A DNA stretch of 64,000 nt. Source: JADCRZ01 sp037718865 (GTDB taxonomy: Bacteria; Bacteroidota; Bacteroidia; Chitinophagales; Chitinophagaceae). Location of the stretch: contig JBBJMP010000007.1 of assembly GCA_037718865.1 (NCBI GenBank), positions 261,056 through 325,055 on the forward strand, written 5' to 3'. Numbering within the stretch: the stretch's first letter is position 1; the number at the start of each line of letters is the position of its first letter. The notes under the pieces are model-generated. The model had not been told where the DNA came from and searched no databases. It worked only from the letters and a program-made list of their open reading frames with translations. Positions 26,430-35,446 of the stretch are shown here, piece after piece. A program made the translations under genes and the position numbers.

Positions 26430-27599
26430 TCAATTATTATTACTTGTCGTACTATTTGTTCTTGTTCCTGCATTCATCCTGGATAGCAGGTCCCTATGAC
26501 TCCTGATCTTTGGAATTGCACTGGTAACAATCGCTTTAAGATCTGAATCAGTAATGGAGGCAGAAGCCGAAGTTAGTTCTGCGAGCTTTGCGTCATGCAT
26601 ACTCAGCATCTGGGTGATCCACATCTTGTCAAAGTCAGCACCGTTAGCATTTCTTAAAGAAGACATTCCCTGCATTCCGGGATGATGCTGATGTTGATTT
26701 TGTTGGTTTGAGCTGCCTGCACCTGTTGTTCCGCTAATTGTACCCGATGTACCTGTCGCTCCTGTAACTGGTATTCCTGTAACTGGTGTTCCTGTACCTG
26801 TTGTTCCTGTACCTGTTGTTCCTAATACTACTGCTCCTGTTCCGGTATTAACGGTTCCACTGGTTCCGGTCGTACCTGCTCCCGTTGTTCCAGTTCCTAT
26901 AGTATTTGCACCGGTTGCTCCTGTAGTAGCTTTATCTGTTGTGCCTGAACCAATTGTCCCCGCATTATTTACTGACCCTGGTGTTCCTGATCCGGTTGTC
27001 CCGGATCCGGTTGTCTCCGATCCTATCCTTTTCGTTCCGCTGGTACCCATTCCGGTGGTTCCCATTGTTCCTGTTGTTCCTGTCGTTCCTGAATTGATCG
27101 TAGTGTTATTTCCCGTTCCTGTCGTTCCTGAGGTTGATCTGTTCGTTCCGGTTGTTCCAATTGTTCCAACTGAACCTGTAGAACCAGTTGTTGCAGATCC
27201 GATTGTACCTGTGGTACCCGTACCCGTGGTTCCTGTTCCTGAATTACCCATTCCTGAAGTAACTGTACCGTTTGCGTTCATTCCCGGCATATTGTTTTTG
27301 GTTCCCACGCGCCTTAGGTCATTTAACATCTCGGTGTGGTCAGTGACCATCTGCTGGGCTGCCTGTTTTACCAACGGATTTGTACTACGGTCAATGCCTA
27401 ACTGCGACAATTCAATTTCCATCATGTTATCACGGATGCCCTTTCCTATGAAACCGGTATCTGCCGTGCTGCCAGCAGTTCTTGCTATTGATGCGTTGCT
27501 TACGGAACCAGAGGTATTCTGAGCATTTACTATCGTACAGGTGGATATCGTAAATAATGTCGTTGCCAATACCTGAGGCAGGCTTTTAAATGTGTTCAT
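26430..27599 (-). CDS. DUF4142 protein split by a long Gly/Thr-rich insert
   Basis: About 389 residues from ATG 27599 (MNTFKSLPQVLATTLFTIST, a signal peptide ending near VNA). The open frame begins ten codons earlier, but those codons (TFIKKKCKS) do not look like a signal peptide. Residues about 48-98 are the first half of DUF4142 (DTGFIGKGIRDNMMEIELSQ, TNPLVKQAAQQMVTDHTEML) and about 320-380 are the second half (DFDKMWITQMLSMHDAKLAE, IVTSAIPKIRSHRDLLSRM). Between them lie roughly 200 residues of degenerate GTTGT/GTGTTG repeats, where a normal DUF4142 protein (about 170-200 residues, ferritin-like four-helix bundle) has only a loop. The protein is periplasmic or surface-exposed; function unknown. 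The long plus-strand frame at 26941-27522 is the antisense shadow of the repeats. Confidence 0.85.
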   Translation of the reverse strand: MNTFKSLPQVLATTLFTISTCTIVNAQNTSGSVSNASIARTAGSTADTGFIGKGIRDNMMEIELSQLGIDRSTNPLVKQAAQQMVTDHTEMLNDLRRVGTKNNMPGMNANGTVTSGMGNSGTGTTGTGTTGTIGSATTGSTGSVGTIGTTGTNRSTSGTTGTGNNTTINSGTTGTTGTMGTTGMGTSGTKRIGSETTGSGTTGSGTPGSVNNAGTIGSGTTDKATTGATGANTIGTGTTGAGTTGTSGTVNTGTGAVVLGTTGTGTTGTGTPVTGIPVTGATGTSGTISGTTGAGSSNQQNQHQHHPGMQGMSSLRNANGADFDKMWITQMLSMHDAKLAELTSASASITDSDLKAIVTSAIPKIRSHRDLLSRMNAGTRTNSTTSNNN

Positions 27600-27829
27600 A
27601 CTTTTACACTTTTTCTTAATGAATGTCAATATTGCACCATAAAACCTAAATACTGATTCTTTCGTGGTTTTAACCGGTTCTTTAGGAAGGTCTTAACAAT
27701 GTCTTACAAAATATATTGCTTTTCAACCTATATGTTAGGCGACCGGCAATTAACCGATTAAATGATTCAGGTGCTTTGGGAACTGTAAGTGTGGAACCAT
27801 TCTTTCCTGGCATCTCATTGTCAAAATTG

Positions 27830-29851
27830 TCAAACTGTATGGCTATGATTCTTCATTACTAAAGCCGTTCTGTTGGTCAGGTATACACTCAGACGTTGAT
27901 TTTCATCTGTTGGATAATCAATGGTGTCATCCACTCGGTCAAATCCTCCAAACCCGCTTTTGTCTGAGTTAAGTACAATCTTAAAAGTACCTTTTTGAGG
28001 TGCCCAAAACTGGTATCCGAAAATCGAATTATCCGGGCTGAAATTAAAAATAAAAATCAGGTTGTTCCGCTCAAAGATGATCACTTTGTTAGTTGAATCT
28101 ATATTGATCAGTGTTGCGCCTGATGAAGCCAAAACCTTACCTGCCTTTATGGTGTTGATCATTGCTTTGTCCCAGTCAGACAGGTACTTATACTTAAGAT
28201 CCTGGTTATCCACCAAAGACCATTGTCTTCTTGCGTATTTGTAACTCCAGTTATTTCCTTCCCGGGGAAAATCGATCCACTCGGGATGTCCGAATTCATT
28301 ACCGATGAAATTAAGGTAACCTTCGCCGCCGAGACTAATCGTGAACAGGCGAAGCATCTTATGCAAAGCAATACCACGGTCAATGATCAGATTAGGGTCG
28401 TCAACCTTCATGTGGAAATACATTTCCTTATCCATTAACCAGAAGGCAATGGTTTTATCCCCTACCATTGCCTGGTCGTGCGATTCAGCATAGGCTATGG
28501 TTTTCTCTTTATAACGCCGGTTACCCAACACATTCCACATTTCATTTAAATCCCATTCTTCGTCTGATTTATGCTTTAAAATTTTTATCCAGTAATCCGG
28601 TATTCCCATACCCAACCTGTAATCGAAGCCGCATCCGCCTTCTTCCGGCCGCCTGCACAATCCCGGCATTCCACTTACGTCTTCTGCAATCGAGATGCTG
28701 TCTTTTTTATACTGATGAATCACTTCATTGGATAACTGCATGTAGGTCACGGCATCCCAATCCACACCATCCTTGAAGTACTTGTCGTAATGGTCAAAGG
28801 AAGTGAATCCGTGGTGGAAGTAAAGCATCGAAGTGACCCCATCAAAGCGGTAACCGTCGAAGTGAAACTCGTCCAACCAGTATCTAGTATTGGAAAGAAG
28901 GAATTTCTTTACTTCCCATTTTCCATAATCAAATAGTTTTGAATCCCATCCTTCATGATAACCTCTTCCGCCCGGATGGAAATACTGGTGGTCGCTTCCG
29001 TCAAATTCATTCAGCCCTTCGGCGAGATTTTTCACGGCATGGGAGTGAACAATATCCATGATCATTGTGATACCTATGTTGTGAGCCTTATTGATCAGAT
29101 ATTTCAGATCTTCCGGTGTGCCAAACCGCGACGTAGGACAAAAAAAATTGGAGACATGATATCCAAAAGACCCGTAATAAGGATGCTCCTGGACCGCCAT
29201 CATTTGAATGGCGTTGTATCCCCCTTCCTTTATTCTTAGTAATGTTTCATCCGCAAATTGCCTATAAGTGCCAACCCCTTCGAATTCCTGCGCCATCCCT
29301 ATATGGCATTCATAAATAATAGGCTGCTGCAAATTTTCTGCGGGGTTAAAGTTGTCGTCGGTCCAGGCAAAAGGCTCTTCAGGAAACCATAGCTGACCGG
29401 AAAAATCATACGTGACGGGGTCCTGAATCACTCTCCGAATGTAGGCAGGAATACGATCTTGCGAGCCATTATCGCCGTGTATAATAACTTTGACTTTGCT
29501 GCCATGTACGAAAGATCTTTTATATTCTTCCAAAGGAAGAAATATTTCCCAGTCTCCCCGGCTGTTTCTTTCCAGCTTATGTTTAGTTTTATCCCATTCA
29601 TTAAAGTCTCCTGCAAGGTATAGTTCATATGCCCTCGGGGCCCATTCCCTGTAAGTCCATCCGTTTTTGGCAGCATCAAAGTTGATACCGTAATATTCAT
29701 AGGCCTTTGAGAAATTGAGCAAACTTCCTTCCGCATCTTCAATTTCTTTGCGTGCTTTTCTAAAACGCTCAAATCTTTCATGAACGTCATAAACGTATGG
29801 ATTCAACCAGGGATCTTCCTGAATGATGGCTAGTTTTTCTACTTGATTCAC
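27830..29851 (-). CDS. glgB: 1,4-alpha-glucan branching enzyme (GH13)
   Basis: A 673-residue cytoplasmic glycogen branching enzyme of the eukaryote-like GH13 subfamily 8 type. The start is GTG at 29849-29851 (MNQVEKLAIIQEDPWLNPY); no better ATG precedes the conserved N-terminus. A CBM48-like domain (about 60-150, NGWTYREWAPRAYELYLAGDFNEW) precedes the barrel. Catalytic residues: nucleophile Asp in FDGYRFDGVTSMLYFHHG, acid Glu in SIAEDVSGMPG, and Asp in YAESHDQAMVGD. It makes alpha-1,6 branches in glycogen. No other glycogen gene is adjacent, although a second GH13 enzyme lies at 55061-56980. It is divergent from a hypothetical secreted protein gene. Confidence 0.93.
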   Translation of the reverse strand: MNQVEKLAIIQEDPWLNPYVYDVHERFERFRKARKEIEDAEGSLLNFSKAYEYYGINFDAAKNGWTYREWAPRAYELYLAGDFNEWDKTKHKLERNSRGDWEIFLPLEEYKRSFVHGSKVKVIIHGDNGSQDRIPAYIRRVIQDPVTYDFSGQLWFPEEPFAWTDDNFNPAENLQQPIIYECHIGMAQEFEGVGTYRQFADETLLRIKEGGYNAIQMMAVQEHPYYGSFGYHVSNFFCPTSRFGTPEDLKYLINKAHNIGITMIMDIVHSHAVKNLAEGLNEFDGSDHQYFHPGGRGYHEGWDSKLFDYGKWEVKKFLLSNTRYWLDEFHFDGYRFDGVTSMLYFHHGFTSFDHYDKYFKDGVDWDAVTYMQLSNEVIHQYKKDSISIAEDVSGMPGLCRRPEEGGCGFDYRLGMGIPDYWIKILKHKSDEEWDLNEMWNVLGNRRYKEKTIAYAESHDQAMVGDKTIAFWLMDKEMYFHMKVDDPNLIIDRGIALHKMLRLFTISLGGEGYLNFIGNEFGHPEWIDFPREGNNWSYKYARRQWSLVDNQDLKYKYLSDWDKAMINTIKAGKVLASSGATLINIDSTNKVIIFERNNLIFIFNFSPDNSIFGYQFWAPQKGTFKIVLNSDKSGFGGFDRVDDTIDYPTDENQRLSVYLTNRTALVMKNHSHTV

Positions 29852-30009
29852 AAAATATACTTAAGTAGTGAAACAACTAAGATAACAAGCTTTGTATAAT
29901 ATGCAATTTTTTTCCTGAAACCGAAGCAAAATAAAAAGAATGATTATTTTTACGATACTGCATCGTGCCGGAAATCAACGAAATATTCATTACTACCCAT
30001 TTACTTAAC

Positions 30010-31056
30010 ATGAAATCAGTTTTACTCGGCCTATTGGCTTTACAGGTTCATTTTTCTTCCGGTCAGATCTTACTTGCAAAAGAAAAAGTATTTAATCCAA
30101 AAAAGTATGATTCTTACTCAGTTAGTTTAGGCACCGCTGATTCCGGCTCTATTTTATTGAAAGGTATCCACAGCATCGATATCATTGATGCCCGGGCGGA
30201 TACGTTTGCCCTGGGCTACATGAAAAAAGGCCTTCTTAGAAACTATAAAAAAATTCAGTTTCAGTCGCCGGGCCTGCAGGAACTTACTGTCTTTAGTAAC
30301 AGTTTGATCATTCCGGATACAACCCATTCCTCATTTGCCCTTCTTCTCGTTGTTAAAGAACTGTGGGCAAGTGAAGAGGACACCGACCGGGACCCTGAAG
30401 ACAAAATGAACGATTTCAATGAAAGACTGTTTCCTACCAGCGATGTTAAGGTAAGATTCGAATTTTACCTCCGGGAAGCTGAAAGGTATTTTGCCATCTG
30501 CAGGTTTGATACTGTTTTATTGAGAACCCTTCCCTTAAAAACGTATGCAGCCGAATATATCAAAACTGCGGTGACGCTGGGCCTGAAAAAGGTTGCCCGT
30601 TACAACTTTACAAACATCAGTAAAACAAAAACACCAGCTGCCATGAGTGCCATACTGAACTACAATAACAGCAGATTCAGGCTTCCCATATTAAATGATA
30701 CGTCTTTAAAAAAGGGTGTTTATCTTTCTTTTGAAGAGTTTAAAAACAACAACCCTTCCATAACCGAATTTGAAATAAAAAGAGGCAAATTGGGAGATGC
30801 CTTGTATATCAGATCAGACGATGGCAAATGGGTAGTCAGCAGATCGGTATGGGGATATAGTGAGGAAAATAAGGCTTTTATTAAATCCGGCGATAACTAT
30901 TATCAGTTACACCGGATTGGAAACGCATACTATTTCAACGGTTCCAGGGAAATAACGCGTTATGACTATTACAAAAGCAGGGGAAGTAAAGAAACAAGAT
31001 ATATTAACCTGCTATCGCCGCTAAAACTTGATATTGAAACAGGTAATGTTTACTGA
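30010..31056 (+). CDS. Secreted protein of unknown function
   Basis: About 348 residues from ATG 30010, MKSVLLGLLALQVHFSSGQI, a clear signal peptide; a GTG at 29965 would add 15 residues before it and is less likely. I do not recognise a family. The sequence is rich in Lys, Asp and aromatic residues, shows alternating beta-strand-like segments (SYSVSLGTADSGSILLKGIH, DALYIRSDDGKWVVSRSVWG) and has no lipobox and no T9SS sorting domain. It stands alone on the plus strand, divergent from glgB by about 160 bp, and converges on the small leftward frame that follows. Confidence 0.75.
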   Translation: MKSVLLGLLALQVHFSSGQILLAKEKVFNPKKYDSYSVSLGTADSGSILLKGIHSIDIIDARADTFALGYMKKGLLRNYKKIQFQSPGLQELTVFSNSLIIPDTTHSSFALLLVVKELWASEEDTDRDPEDKMNDFNERLFPTSDVKVRFEFYLREAERYFAICRFDTVLLRTLPLKTYAAEYIKTAVTLGLKKVARYNFTNISKTKTPAAMSAILNYNNSRFRLPILNDTSLKKGVYLSFEEFKNNNPSITEFEIKRGKLGDALYIRSDDGKWVVSRSVWGYSEENKAFIKSGDNYYQLHRIGNAYYFNGSREITRYDYYKSRGSKETRYINLLSPLKLDIETGNVY

Positions 31057-31328
31057 TCTATTTTTGTTACTGTTATCTCATCATCCAGCAAACACACGAT
31101 ATCCGTCTTCCACTTTTCCGGATCGGGCTCTTTCTCAGGGTCGTTGATGTAAAACTCCACCCGTACATTAAAGACTTCAGCGGTGCAAATCCGACAAATT
31201 ATAAGGTCGTATGCGACAAGTTTGCAGAGTGCCCACAATGGTGATCCAGATTTTGGACTTGCGATTTGCCAGCAACAATATAAATATGCGTAACTTAGTA
31301 GACAGGCTACATTGTAATGGATAACCAT
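31050..31328 (-). CDS. Hypothetical small protein, possibly a gene remnant
   Basis: A 92-codon leftward frame. Only its last 40 residues look like normal protein (VRVEFYINDPEKEP, then KWKTDIVCLLDDEITVTKID); the first half is Cys- and Leu-rich and unlike a protein start. It overlaps the 3' end of the secreted-protein gene by 7 bp. A truncated gene or a shorter product with an unseen start are both possible; I cannot name a family. Confidence 0.3.
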   Translation of the reverse strand: MVIHYNVACLLSYAYLYCCWQIASPKSGSPLWALCKLVAYDLIICRICTAEVFNVRVEFYINDPEKEPDPEKWKTDIVCLLDDEITVTKIDQ

Positions 31329-31358
31329 AATAATAATTAATCATAAAGGGGAAAGCAT

Positions 31359-31586
31359 ATGATACAAAGCTTGATTTTAATTGAGGGAGAAAATGTCAAA
31401 AACAACGATCTAATGATATCTTTAGCGAATGCTAAACAGCTGGTAATCGGAACGGCACCTTCATTCGGATTTATTTTACATGTTGCCGCAAGTTCTCACG
31501 AGGACCTTGGCAATGCTCTTCTTGACTTTGCTAAAGTTGAAGGTGTTACAAGCATAGTGACCTTGACAATTCGAACCCAGCAGTAG
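31359..31586 (+). CDS. Hypothetical protein, 75 residues
   Basis: ATG at 31359 is preceded by AAAGGGGAAAG (about 31345-31355), a purine-rich stretch that could act as a ribosome binding site and supports this start. The product, beginning MIQSLILIEGENVKNNDLMI, is a soluble mixed alpha/beta protein with no signal peptide or recognised domain. It lies 50 bp upstream of a lipoprotein gene on the same strand; a shared transcript is possible. Confidence 0.6.
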   Translation: MIQSLILIEGENVKNNDLMISLANAKQLVIGTAPSFGFILHVAASSHEDLGNALLDFAKVEGVTSIVTLTIRTQQ

Positions 31587-31635
31587 TGCTACAAAAAAAG
31601 ACCGGTGTACTTTAAAATTTTAGTGCTTTACTTGT

Positions 31636-31944
31636 ATGAAAAGGATAATTTTATTACTGCCTTTATTCTCTGGCCTTTTTCTTAGTTGTGATATGAATGA
31701 TAATGCCTCCTCAAAAGAAGCCGCCACCGTTAAGTTTTATGGATTGCTCGAGCAACAAGGCATTACCACTTATCAGTATGGCACGCATACTATTTCAAAT
31801 GGCAGTCAAACTTATGCGTTGAAGAGTAGTACTGTAAATCTGGACAAGTACACAGGTAAAAACGTCACCATAAAGGGCACAAAAGTCGATGGTTTCCCGC
31901 TGGAAAACGGGCCAGATTTTATTGATGTCCTGACGGTGGAATAG
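31636..31944 (+). CDS. Small lipoprotein
   Basis: A 102-residue exported lipoprotein: signal MKRIILLLPLFSGLFLSC with the lipobox Cys at residue 18, followed by an Asp/Asn-rich linker (DMNDNASSKEA). The mature part reads like a small beta-barrel: KFYGLLEQQGITTYQYGTHT, SSTVNLDKYTGKNVTIKGTK and PDFIDVLTVE, resembling OB-fold-like lipoprotein domains where a LDKYxGKxVTIxGT strand-turn is common. Function unknown. It converges with the leftward endonuclease-like gene, whose stop is 50 bp away. Confidence 0.7.
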   Translation: MKRIILLLPLFSGLFLSCDMNDNASSKEAATVKFYGLLEQQGITTYQYGTHTISNGSQTYALKSSTVNLDKYTGKNVTIKGTKVDGFPLENGPDFIDVLTVE

Positions 31945-31994
31945 AACGTGATAGCTTTCAAAAGCACTAAGGCTTAAAAATAAGCACCAAAACA

Positions 31995-33911
31995 TCAGGG
32001 CAAATTATTACTGAAAAAATACCTGGTTACTATCGGATAATGATCCGAAGTAGTGCTGCCGTAGCCGGAGATCCAGGTCTCTACTTCCGAGCGCAGGACG
32101 TCTGCCGAATTGGCGATATAAAACGCATTCATCTCGTTGGAAAGCACTACATGATCAATCATTTCGTTGTGGCTGACTGTGGACTTTTCCCTGGCAAGCG
32201 ATAATGGAAGCGTTACTGCGGTGAACCGATCAGGCTGACTCAACATAGAAGAATATGAAGAAGTGGTGTCCGGCGCCATCTGGGAAGTAATTGTTCTATC
32301 AAGATCATCATTATAATCACCCAGAATAATAACATGATCTGTTGGATATTGTTGGTTCAGCGAATCAGAAAGCTCCTTTGCTCCTTCTTTCCTACGTTTG
32401 TACGAATCAACGAAATCGGGTGTATTTGCCTTACCGTGAATAAGGATAAAGAGAATCCGTTTGGTGGTACCATTCAGTGTAACATCAGCATCTAACAGGA
32501 AAGGAAAACGGCCGCTGCCCCAGTTGTGGCCGGCGTTAGAGCTGCCCCCAGCCCTTAATATACCGTAATGGCAATGTGCATTTACCCGGGAAGTACGGTA
32601 AACGAATACCAGCTTCTGACACAGAGCATAATCAGGATCGGACGGATCAGTAGCGTTTACACAATATTCAGATACTACCATAGCATAACCGGGCATACCA
32701 TTCACGATGTTTTGAAGGCGGGAGATACTAACGACTTCCGAAAGAGCAAAAAGATCAGCGTTTATGTTTTGCAGTACTTTCCGCACATTTTGTTCCTGCA
32801 GGTTATCATTTGCAGGATCGGTCCCGGGATGGCCAAACCATTCGATGTTCCAGTTTACCACCTTCAGGGTAGTTGCACTATCTACGTGTCCGGTAGTGCT
32901 AAAGTTCCAGGTTCCGTTCCCGCACATACCTGTAAAATAGTTCGTGGCAGCATCCCTAAAAGTTCCTGCTGATACTTCTATGAAATACGCTAAGCCATTA
33001 GTCAAGCCGGCGTAGGGTATGGTGGCGGTTGTACCATTTACCGAGACAGCGGTCAAATTTATGTCTATAATCTGTGCGACCTTTCCATCACTCGAATGTC
33101 TGATGACAACGGTTCCTGTTCCTTTCAGCACAGGTTCATTAAAAGAAATCTGAAGGTTGCCGTTAAGTGCAACATTACCGGCATTGTCTGCAGGTGAAAG
33201 CGTTGTAATTAATGGCGGAAGTACATCGCCTGCAGCATGTAACGTTAATGAAAAATCATCTATTGCCAGGCCATCATCAGCGCCTGATGCATTAAAGTCG
33301 CTCCAGCGAAGCCAAAGCCCGGTTCCCGTGGCTATGGATATTCCGGTAATGGTTCCAGTGGCAAGCTTACGGTTTGCCGCTGCGTTACCATCTTTTTTGC
33401 CGGTTGCAGAAACGGAAGGAGAAGAAAAGTCCAATGCATTTTCATCAATCCAGGTACCGGTGATCAGTGAACTGGCAGAGGTGCTGTACTGGAAGTCGAG
33501 CCGGTCAGTACGGCCTGTTTGACCACATTTCCATTGTTCACCGTGATAAGAAATGGTAATGGAAGTTACTGTCTGGCCGGTATTATTGATTACCTGTATT
33601 CCTGCGGTTGCGAAAAGGGCACTGGTTTGTAGCATACCTAGCGCACGATCTGAGTTTCCGGGCATTCCATAGCTGTAACAGTTCCCGGTATTACCTGAAC
33701 CATCATCGGTTGCATAGGCGTTATTTGCGGTAGAACCGGTTTCCGAAAGCTTCCATCCGAGAGGAAGTACAGAGGAGCCGCCTGTAACAGCCAGTGCATT
33801 AAAGTCTTGTGTGTAAGGTATATTTACGGCAGTGATGCTTACCTGCGCGTTTGAATGTATAACAGTGAATAAAAGACACGTAAGCAGCGATTTCAGACAA
33901 GGTTTGACCAT
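31995..33911 (-). CDS. Secreted endonuclease/exonuclease/phosphatase family protein with Ig-like domain
   Basis: A 638-residue protein with signal peptide (MVKPCLKSLLTCLLFTVIHS). Residues about 25-230 form a beta-sandwich region found in exported Bacteroidota nucleases (PYTQDFNALAVTGGSSVLPL). Residues about 235-340 are a bacterial Ig-like domain (ITTLSPADNAGNVALNGNLQ). The C-terminal third is the EEP fold: catalytic Asn in VVNWNIEWFG, metal Glu in ADLFALSEVV, Asp/Asn in IILGDYNDDLD, and the terminal SDHYPIVTRY with active-site Asp-His. All key residues are present, so hydrolysis of phosphodiesters (extracellular nuclease or phosphatase) is likely. It lacks a T9SS sorting domain. It is 31 bp downstream of the S8-like gene on the same strand. 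Confidence 0.87.
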   Translation of the reverse strand: MVKPCLKSLLTCLLFTVIHSNAQVSITAVNIPYTQDFNALAVTGGSSVLPLGWKLSETGSTANNAYATDDGSGNTGNCYSYGMPGNSDRALGMLQTSALFATAGIQVINNTGQTVTSITISYHGEQWKCGQTGRTDRLDFQYSTSASSLITGTWIDENALDFSSPSVSATGKKDGNAAANRKLATGTITGISIATGTGLWLRWSDFNASGADDGLAIDDFSLTLHAAGDVLPPLITTLSPADNAGNVALNGNLQISFNEPVLKGTGTVVIRHSSDGKVAQIIDINLTAVSVNGTTATIPYAGLTNGLAYFIEVSAGTFRDAATNYFTGMCGNGTWNFSTTGHVDSATTLKVVNWNIEWFGHPGTDPANDNLQEQNVRKVLQNINADLFALSEVVSISRLQNIVNGMPGYAMVVSEYCVNATDPSDPDYALCQKLVFVYRTSRVNAHCHYGILRAGGSSNAGHNWGSGRFPFLLDADVTLNGTTKRILFILIHGKANTPDFVDSYKRRKEGAKELSDSLNQQYPTDHVIILGDYNDDLDRTITSQMAPDTTSSYSSMLSQPDRFTAVTLPLSLAREKSTVSHNEMIDHVVLSNEMNAFYIANSADVLRSEVETWISGYGSTTSDHYPIVTRYFFSNNLP

Positions 33912-33941
33912 GTGTACATTGTTATAATGACTGATTACTTA

Positions 33942-35354
33942 TTACGTTCCCTGTGGACCCTGAACCAGTCCTGCACCTACTCGTGATACCGGGAAAGGCA
34001 GACGCCTGGCAGTCGCTTGCAATTTCCGCCACAAATTAATCCCGCGCATATTAGGAGAGGTCTCTGCCCATAAAGCGGCACAGCCTGCTACGTGTGCAGT
34101 GGCCGAGGCTATGCCGCTCCAGGTATTGTACCGGCGTGGCCTTGGAAATGAGGACATAATGTCCCGACCCGGAGCTGCGATCTCGATCTTGCCAACCGGG
34201 GAGAAAGAAGACGGGCTGAGGTTTTGCTCCAGTGCAGCTACGGCCATGATGGTAGGAGAATTGGCAGGAGCACCTACTGAAGAGCCTGAATTGGCTGATC
34301 CGGCGATGATCAGCCCGCCATTGTTTAACGCGGCCTGGCCTGCCGCTGTAAAAACGGGAAACGGACCGCCGGCCATAGCCAGAGGGGCCAGGATAACTGA
34401 ACAGCGATTTGCAATAGCCCAGTTCATGCCGGCAAGTACACTGCCCATAGTGCCGGAGCCTGAATTGGTAAGCACCTTGCCTGCGAATATGGAAGCGCTG
34501 AAGCCAATGCCATAGCGTGAAGCAGTGCCGGCCGGCGTTTTTGGACCACACGCTGTACCCGTGGTGTGTGTGCCATGGCCGTTCAGGTCTTGCACGGGTT
34601 GACCTACAAAAGTTTGACTGGTAATCCGGCGGCCTGCAAAATCCGGGTGACTCAGGTCAAAGCCGGTGTCGAGCACTGCAACCCCGATACTAATACCACT
34701 GCGCGGGCTGGAGGATACTTTACAAGCTATCAAACCCCAGGTAGCTCCAGGCACCTGCAACTCTTCTTCAATTGACGCTTGAGCATGACCGTTACCTTGT
34801 TTTAAATCCGTGGCAATCATCTCTGCAGCTCGGAGAAAACCCCGCAGGTATTCACTGGATGTTTGCTGAACAGCCTGTGTAACGCCGCCCAGGCTTTCGA
34901 GAGCAGTATTTCCCAATGCCTCAGCAAAGCCGCTGCCCTGCATCTCGTGGCCGGAGCCGCCGTCAGCGAATACAAAATATTCCGGGTCCACAGACTCGAT
35001 ATGCCTGCCGGTGTCTGTTTCTGATTGCAGGCTCATACTTCGCTCCTGCGCTGCGTTGCCCCCTATCAATGCAACGCCAATCTCCGGAAGCACTAATGCA
35101 TCAGCATCACCAATGCGCTCGAGTGTGGCTGCCTGGCCTTCAAAATCCCGAGCGTCGGCAATTCTCATGCCTTGTGCTGTTTGAAGAAACTTCAGGCCTT
35201 GCCCTCCTGCACCTTCTTTAAACGTTACCAGGTAACGTCCGGTGTGAAAGCTTTCGTCGCCACGTTCAAGAGCCGCAAGCAGCAGTTCCTCAACTGACGA
35301 GGAGGCACGGTTTGAACCCGGGCCGTTCGAAGAATTATGATTCTGTTCTGCCAT
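33942..35354 (-). CDS. S8 subtilisin-like protein without catalytic serine (predicted pseudoprotease)
   Basis: A 470-residue subtilisin-fold protein with no signal peptide. Residues 1-150 are a propeptide-like domain shared with the next gene (SSVEELLLAALERGDESFHT, GRYLVTFKEGAGGQGL). The catalytic Asp (VAVLDTGFDLSHPDF) and His (LNGHGTHTTGTACG) are kept and the oxyanion Asn seems kept, but the serine box reads GIASATAHVAG where active enzymes read GTSMATPHVAG: the serine position is Ala416, codon GCC at 34107-34109. The substrate-binding strand is also degenerate (LAPLAMAGG against SMSLGGPGG in the neighbour). The frame is intact, so this is not ordinary decay. It lies directly downstream of its active paralogue and probably acts as a binding partner, decoy or inhibitor; this role is inferred. 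Confidence 0.85.
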   Translation of the reverse strand: MAEQNHNSSNGPGSNRASSSVEELLLAALERGDESFHTGRYLVTFKEGAGGQGLKFLQTAQGMRIADARDFEGQAATLERIGDADALVLPEIGVALIGGNAAQERSMSLQSETDTGRHIESVDPEYFVFADGGSGHEMQGSGFAEALGNTALESLGGVTQAVQQTSSEYLRGFLRAAEMIATDLKQGNGHAQASIEEELQVPGATWGLIACKVSSSPRSGISIGVAVLDTGFDLSHPDFAGRRITSQTFVGQPVQDLNGHGTHTTGTACGPKTPAGTASRYGIGFSASIFAGKVLTNSGSGTMGSVLAGMNWAIANRCSVILAPLAMAGGPFPVFTAAGQAALNNGGLIIAGSANSGSSVGAPANSPTIMAVAALEQNLSPSSFSPVGKIEIAAPGRDIMSSFPRPRRYNTWSGIASATAHVAGCAALWAETSPNMRGINLWRKLQATARRLPFPVSRVGAGLVQGPQGT

Positions 35355-35395
35355 AAAATCTATCTTAAATTTTTGTGGTTAAATCTGTGTATGAG

Positions 35396-35428
35396 TAACC
35401 CGCCAGCAGGATTCCTGCCGGCGGGTTA
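35396..35428 (-). terminator. Strong hairpin between the two S8 genes
   Basis: TAACCCGCC (35396-35404) pairs with GGCGGGTTA (35420-35428); inside, GCAGG pairs with CCTGC around an ATT loop, with one A/C mismatch. It lies 19 bp past the stop of the active S8 gene and 42 bp before the start of the dead one. There is no T-run, so it may be a partial terminator or a processing hairpin that sets the ratio of the two proteins. Confidence 0.5.
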
Positions 35429-35446
35429 TCATAAATACGCCCTTTT

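Noticed and set aside
26941..27522. Rightward 193-codon Pro/Val-rich frame
   Set aside because: Antisense shadow of the Gly/Thr repeat in the DUF4142 gene; PVVPVVP pattern is produced by the repeat.
34051..34551. Leftward 166-codon frame inside the S8 pseudoprotease gene
   Set aside because: Out-of-frame reading of the S8 gene; the main frame is supported by domain matches along its whole length.
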